62,372 nucleotides of DNA from Acidobacteriota bacterium (GTDB lineage: Bacteria > Acidobacteriota > Terriglobia > Bryobacterales > Bryobacteraceae). Numbering within the stretch: the first letter of the stretch is position 1; the number at the start of each line of letters is the position of its first letter. The notes below the pieces were generated by a model that was not told the origin of the DNA, did not search any database, and worked only from the letters and a program-made list of their open reading frames with translations. Location of the stretch: positions 1 through 62,372 of the forward strand of contig SYLY01000393.1 of the NCBI GenBank assembly GCA_005808475.1, in the 5' to 3' direction. The position numbers and the translations under genes are program-made. Positions 1 through 7,597 of the stretch are shown in pieces.

Positions 1-444
1 ACCGCCGGCGTCGATCCGCAAAGCCGGAACGCCATCTTCGAGAATCTCGAGCATCTGAAGAAGCGTGGAAAATCGATGATCTACACGACACACTACATGG
101 AAGAAGCCGAGCGGCTGTGCGACCGCGTGGTCATTATCGATCACGGCAAGGTGCTCGCCCATGGCACGCGCGAGGAACTGCGGCGAACGGCCGGCGCTGC
201 GAACGTGCTGACCGTGGATCTCGAGGCCGAGCCCGCCGCTGGCGCAATCGAGGGAATTCCCGGAGCGGAGTGGATCGAAACGCGCGGCCGGCAACTTCGC
301 GTGGGGCTGCCCGATCTGGGTGGCGCCGGTGCGATCCTCGAGACTCTCTCCGCGCGGGGTCTGCGGTACGACCACTTCGCCAGCGAGCGCGCAAGCCTCG
401 AGACCGTTTTCCTGACTCTCACCGGAAGGAGCTTGCGCGACTGA
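1..444 (+). CDS. ABC transporter ATP-binding protein, C-terminal part (5' end outside window)
   Basis: The open frame runs in from the left edge and gives 147 residues of an ABC ATPase, energising an exporter at the inner membrane. It begins at the D-loop (AGVDPQSR, directly after where Walker B would be) and contains the H-loop histidine in TTHYMEEAE (residue 31 of the fragment). A C-terminal regulatory-type segment of about 90 residues follows, typical of ABC-2 type drug or polysaccharide exporters. Walker A and the signature motif lie outside the window. The stop TGA overlaps the ATG of the permease (ATGA), so the two are translationally coupled. The substrate cannot be read from the sequence. 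Confidence 0.93.
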   Translation, partial: TAGVDPQSRNAIFENLEHLKKRGKSMIYTTHYMEEAERLCDRVVIIDHGKVLAHGTREELRRTAGAANVLTVDLEAEPAAGAIEGIPGAEWIETRGRQLRVGLPDLGGAGAILETLSARGLRYDHFASERASLETVFLTLTGRSLRD

Positions 445-1727
445 TGACCGCTTTTCTCGCCCTCGTCGTGAAAGATCTGTTGCTGTTCTCGCGCGACCGC
501 CGAGCGCTGGTGATGAGCTTCCTCGCGCCCATCGTGATCGCGTCCTTCTTTGGATACGTTTTCAGCGGGAGCCGCCAACCCAAGGACGCGGCGCGCGTCG
601 TGGTGGCGCTGGTGGATGAAGACGCCGGCGCGGCGGCCAAGACCATCGCGTCCAAGCTGGCGGCCACCGCCGGCATCGAAGCGCGGCCCCTGGCTCGCGA
701 CGAAGCGCTCGCGCAAGTGCGGACCGGCAAGATCGCGGTGGCGGCGATCCTGCCGAAGGATTTCGGAGCCCGAGCCGGCCGCGCCTTCCTCCGCGGCGGC
801 GCGGGTAAGCCGGAACTCGAGATCCACTACGACCCGTCGAAGAGCGCCGAGCGGCAGATGGTGGAAGGCGTGCTCACCGGGATCGTGATGGAGGCGGTGA
901 GCGCGGAGGTCTTCGGAGGAGCGTCCTCGGCGCCGCTGGCGGAGGAGGCGTTGCGCGACCTCGACGCCGGCGCGACTCCAGCGGAATTGCGCGAACCGCT
1001 CCGAGCCATCCTGCGAGGCGTGACGAAGCTCCCCAAGAGCGGCGGCTCCGGGACTCCGGGCTCCGGCGGCATGAGTGTTCCTTTCCAGACGAAGGCGCAA
1101 GCCGTCACCGCCCGCGCCGGCCAGCAGTACGATGGCGTGGCGCACTCGTTCGCCGGCATGGGCGTGCAATTCACCCTGTTCCTCGGCATCGAAGCCGGCG
1201 TGGCGCTGTTGTTGCAGCGAAAGCGGGGATTGTGGAAACGATTCCGCTCCTCGCCCGTGTCGCGGTTCACGCTGTTGGGCAGCAAGGGCGCCAGCGCGGC
1301 GATCTGCGCGGCGGCGATTCTGATCGTGATGTTCCTGTTCGCGCGAATCGTCTTCGGCGTGCGGATTCAGGGCAGCATGGCGGGGTTTGCGATGATCGTG
1401 GCGGCGTTCTCGCTGATGACGGCGGCGTTCGGACTGTCGATCGCGGCGTTGGGTGGATCGGCGGAGGCGGCGCGTCCCATCGCCGTGTTGGTGACGCTGG
1501 TGATGGTGATGCTCGGCGGAGCTTGGGTGCCTGTCTTCATCTTCCCGGCGTGGTTGCGCGACGCGACGCTGGTGATGCCCACCCGGTGGGCCGTCGACGC
1601 GCTGGATGCGATGACCTGGCGCGGGCTCGGCATCGAAGCGGCTGTGGCGCCAACCCTGGTTTTGCTAGGATTCACGGCCGCGTTCGCCGCGCTCGCGCTG
1701 GCTCGATTCCGTTGGGACGCGGATTGA
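444..1727 (+). CDS. ABC-2 type transporter permease
   Basis: 427 residues from the ATG that overlaps the ATPase stop codon; longer upstream frames are shadows. The architecture is that of an ABC-2 permease: one N-terminal membrane helix (about residues 25-45, LAPIVIASFFGYVFSG), a large soluble extracytoplasmic region (about 50-235), then roughly five membrane helices with Gly/Ala-rich segments up to the C-terminus. It should form the membrane channel for the ATPase just upstream. A Gly/Ser-rich stretch (around residues 200-215) interrupts the soluble domain and is probably a flexible linker. Substrate unknown. Confidence 0.9.
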   Translation: MTAFLALVVKDLLLFSRDRRALVMSFLAPIVIASFFGYVFSGSRQPKDAARVVVALVDEDAGAAAKTIASKLAATAGIEARPLARDEALAQVRTGKIAVAAILPKDFGARAGRAFLRGGAGKPELEIHYDPSKSAERQMVEGVLTGIVMEAVSAEVFGGASSAPLAEEALRDLDAGATPAELREPLRAILRGVTKLPKSGGSGTPGSGGMSVPFQTKAQAVTARAGQQYDGVAHSFAGMGVQFTLFLGIEAGVALLLQRKRGLWKRFRSSPVSRFTLLGSKGASAAICAAAILIVMFLFARIVFGVRIQGSMAGFAMIVAAFSLMTAAFGLSIAALGGSAEAARPIAVLVTLVMVMLGGAWVPVFIFPAWLRDATLVMPTRWAVDALDAMTWRGLGIEAAVAPTLVLLGFTAAFAALALARFRWDAD

Positions 1728-1728
1728 A

Positions 1729-4700
1729 TCAGCGCGTGCTGAACGTCAGACCGGTCCAGTAGGCCCAGTCGTAGGAGTTCGAACCCGCCGAGTCCGTGAT
1801 CAACTGGATCATCGCCGGACCGCCGCGGAACCGGCTCAGGTCGATGCGGGAGGAAGCCCAGCCGCGAGCGCCCGGCTTGTATTCCCACATCGTCTCGCCG
1901 TTGACGGAGACCTTGAAGATCACGCCGCTGGAGCGATTGCCGTCTTGCAGCCCGGCGGTGGCTTCCAGCGCCAGAGGCGCGGCGGGAAGCTCGCCGTACC
2001 AGATGAGGCGCGTGGTTCCTTGTTCCGGCGGGTGCGCCGAGATCGCCCGCGCGCGGGTCGAGCCACCGGAGGTGGCGGGCTCCACCTTGCCGGAGCCGAA
2101 CACCGGGCCGGCCACGGGCATCGCGGCGCCGATTGTCTGGAAATTGTCCGGCGGAGTTTCCAGCAGCGACTGGCCGGCCGCGAAGGCGCGCAGCGGGAGA
2201 TAGAAAACCGGAGTAAGTCCGGACGCCGGTGCGTTCGCGATTTCGAACACTCCGCTGCCGCCGGACACCGTGACCGGAGCGCGCACCGCGGCGGATGCTA
2301 CTCCCGGCGCGATGAGTTGGGCGGAAACCGCGGAAGCCGCCGGGGCGCGGGTTACCACGGGATTCGCGAACCCCGCCCAGGCGTAACTCGAGTTCGCGGC
2401 TCGCGTCAGGAAACGCAACGCGATCGTGCGTCCGGCAAATGGCGTCAGGCCGGCCTCCGCCGCGCGCCACTCGCCGCGGGCGGCATCCTGGCTCCATAGC
2501 AGCGCGCCATCGGCTCGCACCTCGAACGTCACCGGCGCCGTACGCTGCGCATCGTCGGCGACGCCCACGGCGAAAGAAAGCGCGATGGAGCCCTCGGCGG
2601 GTATGTCGAGCCGGAACTCGAGATAAGTGGCGGCCGCGCCGCCGGGCGGATGCACCAACAACGCGGCGCGGGGCGCGTTTCCCACCCGGAGAGTTTCCAC
2701 GCTAACTCCGGCGTCGCCGGACAACGGTCCGTCCGAAGCCGCCGCCACGCCCGCGCGCGCCGCGCCGAACGACTCGATCGCGTCGAAGATCTTCGCCCGC
2801 GCCGGCCGCAACGCCAACAGGGACGCGCCCGAGGCGTGGACAGCGTCGTTGGTGAGCGAGACGCCATCGGGCAGCCGCGCGAATCGCGGTCCGTCGGGAG
2901 GCGTCGCCGGATCGAGCCAGTACTCGGCCAAGGGGTCGAGCCCGAAGTGGCCCTCGTCGTCCCAAGCCGGCCAGTTCGAGACGCGCAGATAGGACTTGAT
3001 CGACGCCGCGCCCGAAGCCCGCTCGTAGACCGGCTTGCCGCCCGCCTCCAGCCGTGTGACCGGCACGCCCGCGCGGAACACGCCTTCGGCGGCGCCGCGA
3101 TAGACGATTCGGTCGTCGCCGGAGGCGGCGTCCCACCCCACGTCCAGCGCATGGTCCTGAAACGCCCGCGCGATGCGGAACGCGCGGACGATCCCCGGTC
3201 CCGGATTGGCGAGTTCCCCCGGATCGCTCAGGGCGATGGTGGGAATCACCGCCTGGCGCTCGTACTGACGGAAGTAACCCAGATACTCCGGCGATTCCGG
3301 CCCCGGCATGCCGATATATCCGTAGACCTTGAATCGCGAGCCCAGCAGATAAGTCATGAGGGGATGCGGGGCGCCGGGAACGCCCTGTTCGGCGGCGGAC
3401 CACCGTTGCGCGAACCAGACCCGGGGCGCCAGTCCGTCGTAAACTCCTTCGCTTCCGAGCGACAAATTGGGAAATTGTTCGGACAGATCGCGATGAAGCT
3501 GTAACGTCCCCTCCACCGCCGTGAGGGAATCCACCGGGCCATTGCCGTCGTTGAGGCTGACTCCCGTCTGATCCAGGTGAAGCGCGTCCGGGCGCAGTTG
3601 CGCGATCGCCGGGCGGACGCTCCGCAGGAAGAGCGCGCGCCACTCCCGCGCGGCGGGATTGATGTAGGCAAACCGGGCCTTTTCGGACACGGGCCGGTCC
3701 CAGAGCCAACCTTGGGGCTCCAACGTAGCGGAGTCGCGAACCTGATACCGCCTCATGCCGGCGTACTCGGGATGGTAGGTGGAGACGCCGTACGGGTTCA
3801 CGTGCAGCATGACGCGAAACCCCAGCCTCCGCGCCCGGTCCATGAACGCGGGCAGTTCGGGTAGCGGCGTATAGTCGGGATAATTGCGATCATACCCGGC
3901 CGCCCTCCAGTTAGGCAGATACAGCAGGGTCTGGCGGGGCGAAGTCAACGCGGCGAGTTCGTCGAGATTGAGCAGGCCGCCGGAGAAAATCACCACCGTC
4001 CGGATATCGCGAACCCAACCGGCGGAGGCCGGGATCGAAGGCGCGTCCCAGTCGCCTGCCGTGGCGCCGCGGTACAGATCCGCGCCGGTCATCCAGGTCC
4101 CCTGGAAACAATCGATTCGCCACTCGGCCGCGTCCGGGCCGCTCGAGGCCCACGGACCGCGCGCCACGGCTTCGACCGCCAGCGAAAACCGGCCTTCACT
4201 CGACTCGACGATGCCCAAGCTCCGGTACGGCGCTTCGTGCCGGGCGTTGTAGACCACCAGTCCGCCCAACCCCGAGGTCAGCATCAGGAACGGCGCTTCC
4301 CAGCGCGATTCCGACGAAGCCGTGAAACCTCGCGGCGGCGGACGGCGGGCGTCGAAGTAGGTTCCGCCGGCCACCGGCAGGATCAGGCGATGGGCGGCGA
4401 TGTCGAGCCCCCGCAACCCCCAGCGCGCTCCTCGAACGCCCCGCGCACCCGGCGCCGACACGCGCGCCACCGGTTGATCCGCCACCGGGTCCACCCAGAC
4501 ATCCATGCGGAACGCGGGCGCTCCTGGCGGTCCCGTGAGAGTCGCGACGGAGACGCCCTCCACTTCTCCCAGCCGCCATTCGAAGCCGGCGGCGCTCTGG
4601 TTCGCGCCCGATGCGCGCGTGACACCGCCGATCGCCGCGCCTGCGGACTGCTCGTCCGCGTGGGTCTCGCCGGTGACGAGGTTCTCGATGCGGGTGACGT

Positions 4701-4830
4701 CCGGGCCGGTGAAGACCAGCCTCACGCGCGCCGACGCCACTTCCAGAACGCGGCCGTTGGTCCGCAATTGCGCGGACGCCGGGACGCACAGCACCATCAT
4801 CGCCGCCAGCGGCCCCAGACCCGTTCGCAT
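1729..4830 (-). CDS. Secreted glycosidase-like protein (DUF6259-type TIM barrel)
   Basis: 1033 residues with a Sec signal peptide (MRTGLGPLAAMMVLCVPASA, cleaved before Q21). The N-terminal half resembles the supersandwich part of a glycoside hydrolase, followed by a TIM-barrel-like region: a strand with RVMLHVNPYG and a later strand LHLDQTG, whose Asp is about residue 420 and is a candidate nucleophile or acid/base. After about residue 700 there are two beta-rich, jelly-roll-like segments with similar wording (DGALLWSQD and NGETMWEY), consistent with carbohydrate-binding modules. The family recalled is DUF6259, whose members are mostly uncharacterised. A weak TATTCT -10 lies at 4846-4851, 15 nt before the ATG. 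It converges with the permease with one base between them. Substrate unknown. Confidence 0.7.
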   Translation of the reverse strand: MRTGLGPLAAMMVLCVPASAQLRTNGRVLEVASARVRLVFTGPDVTRIENLVTGETHADEQSAGAAIGGVTRASGANQSAAGFEWRLGEVEGVSVATLTGPPGAPAFRMDVWVDPVADQPVARVSAPGARGVRGARWGLRGLDIAAHRLILPVAGGTYFDARRPPPRGFTASSESRWEAPFLMLTSGLGGLVVYNARHEAPYRSLGIVESSEGRFSLAVEAVARGPWASSGPDAAEWRIDCFQGTWMTGADLYRGATAGDWDAPSIPASAGWVRDIRTVVIFSGGLLNLDELAALTSPRQTLLYLPNWRAAGYDRNYPDYTPLPELPAFMDRARRLGFRVMLHVNPYGVSTYHPEYAGMRRYQVRDSATLEPQGWLWDRPVSEKARFAYINPAAREWRALFLRSVRPAIAQLRPDALHLDQTGVSLNDGNGPVDSLTAVEGTLQLHRDLSEQFPNLSLGSEGVYDGLAPRVWFAQRWSAAEQGVPGAPHPLMTYLLGSRFKVYGYIGMPGPESPEYLGYFRQYERQAVIPTIALSDPGELANPGPGIVRAFRIARAFQDHALDVGWDAASGDDRIVYRGAAEGVFRAGVPVTRLEAGGKPVYERASGAASIKSYLRVSNWPAWDDEGHFGLDPLAEYWLDPATPPDGPRFARLPDGVSLTNDAVHASGASLLALRPARAKIFDAIESFGAARAGVAAASDGPLSGDAGVSVETLRVGNAPRAALLVHPPGGAAATYLEFRLDIPAEGSIALSFAVGVADDAQRTAPVTFEVRADGALLWSQDAARGEWRAAEAGLTPFAGRTIALRFLTRAANSSYAWAGFANPVVTRAPAASAVSAQLIAPGVASAAVRAPVTVSGGSGVFEIANAPASGLTPVFYLPLRAFAAGQSLLETPPDNFQTIGAAMPVAGPVFGSGKVEPATSGGSTRARAISAHPPEQGTTRLIWYGELPAAPLALEATAGLQDGNRSSGVIFKVSVNGETMWEYKPGARGWASSRIDLSRFRGGPAMIQLITDSAGSNSYDWAYWTGLTFSTR

Positions 4831-4879
4831 ATCGAGTTCGCCGCCAGAATAACACAGCGGCTCGCGAGGACGGCCCGAA

Positions 4880-6451
4880 CTAATACTCCATTGGGAAGGC
4901 GAACGAGTACTGGGTCCCGTCGTGGGCTCCCACGTACACGTGTCCGCCGCCCGCCGCCAAGCCGCCCGTCCGAACGAACGACGCGATCGTCGAGCCCGAA
5001 TTCCAAACCGTCTTCCCGCTTGACCCGTCGATGGCGTACAGCACCGCCGGAACCGACTTGCGAGCCCGCTCGGCCGCGCTCGCCTTGGCGTCGCGATTCT
5101 CGCCGCTCGAAACCGCGAACACCACTCCGTTCACCACGGCCGGCGGGAGCGGGGACACCATGCCACCGGCGCTCCAGCCCGATTCGAGAGCCATGCCGGA
5201 ACCGGAGTTCACCAGCCGCCACGCCATGATCGCGCCGCTCTTGGGGCCCGAGGCTCCGCCCACCGGCGCCAGGATCCAGCGGACTCCCGCCGCATCCTGC
5301 CAGCTCGACAAAGCGCCCGTCGCGTAGCCGGCCCCCGGGAGATCCGTTTGCGCCAGCAGCGCGCCGGGCGACGCCGCATTGATGACGACGAGCTTGCCGG
5401 CCGTGGTGGCGGCGGCCAGATCCTTGCCCTTGTACTCGAACACCACGGGGGACGAAGTGAACGCCTCGCTCGCGGAATACGCGCCCTTCTTCTCCATGTT
5501 CGCCGAGTCGACCACCGCGAGTTCGGAGCCGGCGGCCACCACGATCAGCCCGTCGGGCGTGAACGCCATGCCCGCGATTCCCGCCACGTGGCCGGATGCC
5601 TTCCAACTCCGCGCCATCTTCGACTCCAAGTCGATCGCCCACACGGCATCGGTGGAACCCGCGCAGCCGTTCGCCGTGGCCGCGTACGCTGTGTTGCCGC
5701 TCACGAGCAGCCCCTGCGCGTTCGAGCCGGCGGGCAGGAAATTGACCGCCGGATTCGGCTCGTCGCCGTTGGAAACGTACATTGCGTGGAGTTTGCCTTC
5801 CGCGTCGATGGCGTAGACATATTGGGGTTGACGCGCGAACGGATTCGGCGCCGGAGCGCTCCGCCGCGCCGATGGCGGTGGCGGTGGGGGAGCCGGCGGC
5901 GGTGTCTGCGCCCGAATCGTCACCGCGCCCTCGAACGCTTCGCCGACGCCGGATTTCGCCGGAGTTCCGCGCCCGCCCCGCCCGGCGAACGAGCCGGGAT
6001 AGCCGAGGCTGGTGGGTCGCGACAGGGGCGAGGTCACACCACCCGGGCAGGGAATCGTGCCATTGCGGGTTCCCCCCGCGATGTTCCGCTCCCACTCGAT
6101 CCGCGACAGATCGGTGTCTATCCCGGTCATCGCGCCGGAGCCGTTGCCGAAGAATCCGAGCGCGCGGAAGCCGCGGTGGCCGATAAAAAAGTCGAGCAGG
6201 GCGGGAGGCGTCACCGACTGCATTTGGCGCGGCTCGCCCTTCAGCTTCACCTTCCAAGCGAGTTGGAAGCCTGGTTTGGCGATCGCCTGCGGAGAGATCT
6301 TCCCGTCGCCGCGCGCCCAGTAGGAACGCTGGGCGTCGTTGCCCACGGTCGTCCAATCGCCGCCCCGCTGAGCCCGCGCCGGAATCGACGCCGTGAGGAC
6401 GCAGCCGGCGGCGAGGGCGGCGCGCATGATGCGCATGTTCGTCTGAGACAT
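4880..6451 (-). CDS. Secreted PQQ-like beta-propeller protein (paralogue of the one at 44038)
   Basis: 523 residues with a signal peptide (cleavage near ARAQRG, residues 26-30). Repeated blades carry the pattern Y-A-x-D-x-x-G/S-K (VYAIDAEGKLHA, VWAIDLESK, LYAIDGSSGKTVWNSG), as in PQQ-type alcohol dehydrogenase or BamB-like propellers. No catalytic quinoprotein residues are obvious, so a structural or ligand-binding role is as likely as an enzymatic one. A proline run (about residues 184-193) looks like a linker between blades. It shares a PRQM block (75-78), a CPGG Cys (C135) and a GCAG Cys (C263) with the paralogue at 44038. TATATC lies 11 nt upstream of the chosen ATG. Confidence 0.8.
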   Translation of the reverse strand: MSQTNMRIMRAALAAGCVLTASIPARAQRGGDWTTVGNDAQRSYWARGDGKISPQAIAKPGFQLAWKVKLKGEPRQMQSVTPPALLDFFIGHRGFRALGFFGNGSGAMTGIDTDLSRIEWERNIAGGTRNGTIPCPGGVTSPLSRPTSLGYPGSFAGRGGRGTPAKSGVGEAFEGAVTIRAQTPPPAPPPPPPSARRSAPAPNPFARQPQYVYAIDAEGKLHAMYVSNGDEPNPAVNFLPAGSNAQGLLVSGNTAYAATANGCAGSTDAVWAIDLESKMARSWKASGHVAGIAGMAFTPDGLIVVAAGSELAVVDSANMEKKGAYSASEAFTSSPVVFEYKGKDLAAATTAGKLVVINAASPGALLAQTDLPGAGYATGALSSWQDAAGVRWILAPVGGASGPKSGAIMAWRLVNSGSGMALESGWSAGGMVSPLPPAVVNGVVFAVSSGENRDAKASAAERARKSVPAVLYAIDGSSGKTVWNSGSTIASFVRTGGLAAGGGHVYVGAHDGTQYSFAFPMEY

Positions 6452-6567
6452 GAAATTTCGATGATATACCCAAACGGGACGGAGCCGCTCAGCGGCGGCG
6501 GCGCCTCCCAGTAGGACGCTCGGTCCATTGGCGCGAACCGGGAAAGCCTGTAAACTCGAAAGGAGGA

Positions 6568-7569
6568 ATGATCACGCTCGGCCTCCGCCGGCTGGAGGAT
6601 TATCGTCCGGCGCCGCCGGACGGCCCGCTCGCCCGCCTGCGCGACCATTTGAACCGCGACCGGGTTTCCTACCGCCTGCTACACGTGTCGATGCCGCCGT
6701 CACCCGCCGAGGTGGAGCTGTTCGAGCACATCATGCGCAATTTGCGGCTGGGCTCGGGAGTCTACCGCACGACGTTCCGCGGCCGGTTTCACGACTTCGA
6801 TCGCGCGATCGCTCCCCATCTGCTGGACCGCTTCGGCTCCGCCGCCGCGTTGCGCGTGGAGGACTGGGCCGCGTCCGATTGCCTCACTTCGGCCGAGTGG
6901 GCCGATCCGGTTTTCGCGACGTTCCCCAACGCGCGGCTATCCGCGTCGGACCTGACGCTTTTTCTGGTGGAGGCCCGGCTGGCTTCCGGCGACGCCTTCA
7001 TCCTCGAGCGCGACGGAGCGCCGCTTCAGTACCTGCGAGACCCGTTCGTGGTGACGCTGAATCCGCCCGAACCCCGGTCGTTGCCTTTGAACTGGCTGCT
7101 CGCGCGGAGAGCCCTGGAGAAGTTGCAGTCCCAGGGGAGCGCGTGGAAGCTCCCCGAAGAATGGCTGGATTCGCCATCTTGCGAACTGGCCATGGGCGGC
7201 GTGGTGTTCCGCAAGATCTCCGTGATTCATCCGGAAGCCGCGTTGCTTGCCCATCGCGATCCGCGGTTTTCCGTCAAACGTCACTCGGCGTTCCACTCGC
7301 TCGCGGCCCCCGTGGACGTGGTGCGGACCATGAACATCTTCAACAGGGCCTACTTCGACGCGGGCCGGCTGGCGGAAGGCGCTCTGGCCGTGTGGCGCAG
7401 CCTTCGCCCGGGCGGCGTGTGGATTGCCGGGCGCACGTTTCAGGAACGGCCTCCCGCGCACGACGCCACGCTGTTCGAACGCACGGCGGCCGGATTCTCC
7501 GCGTTTCATCGCGTGGGCAAAGGCTCGGAGATCGAGCCGCTCGCGATCGAACAACGCTGGACGGCGTAG
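6568..7569 (+). CDS. SAM-methyltransferase-like protein with degenerate motif I
   Basis: 333 residues, no signal peptide, probably cytoplasmic. The overall pattern resembles CheR-like or class I methyltransferases: a helical N-terminal part, a beta-strand followed by VEDWAASDCLTSAEWA where the glycine-rich SAM loop should be, and a C-terminal MNIFNRAYF...LRPGGVWIAG block that matches the post-motif region (LRPGG). The expected DxGxGxG is replaced by residues without glycines, so SAM binding is uncertain. AGGAGG lies at 6561-6566, only one base before the ATG, which is unusually close. The downstream gene begins 29 nt later on the same strand. Function not known. Confidence 0.55.
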   Translation: MITLGLRRLEDYRPAPPDGPLARLRDHLNRDRVSYRLLHVSMPPSPAEVELFEHIMRNLRLGSGVYRTTFRGRFHDFDRAIAPHLLDRFGSAAALRVEDWAASDCLTSAEWADPVFATFPNARLSASDLTLFLVEARLASGDAFILERDGAPLQYLRDPFVVTLNPPEPRSLPLNWLLARRALEKLQSQGSAWKLPEEWLDSPSCELAMGGVVFRKISVIHPEAALLAHRDPRFSVKRHSAFHSLAAPVDVVRTMNIFNRAYFDAGRLAEGALAVWRSLRPGGVWIAGRTFQERPPAHDATLFERTAAGFSAFHRVGKGSEIEPLAIEQRWTA

Positions 7570-7597
7570 CTCCCGCCGCGCGCGCTATCCTCGGTCC

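Noticed and set aside
7424..7597. An N-terminal extension of the PHP-fusion gene
   Set aside because: It overlaps the methyltransferase-like gene, is Arg/Ser-rich, and would place the signal peptide in the interior.
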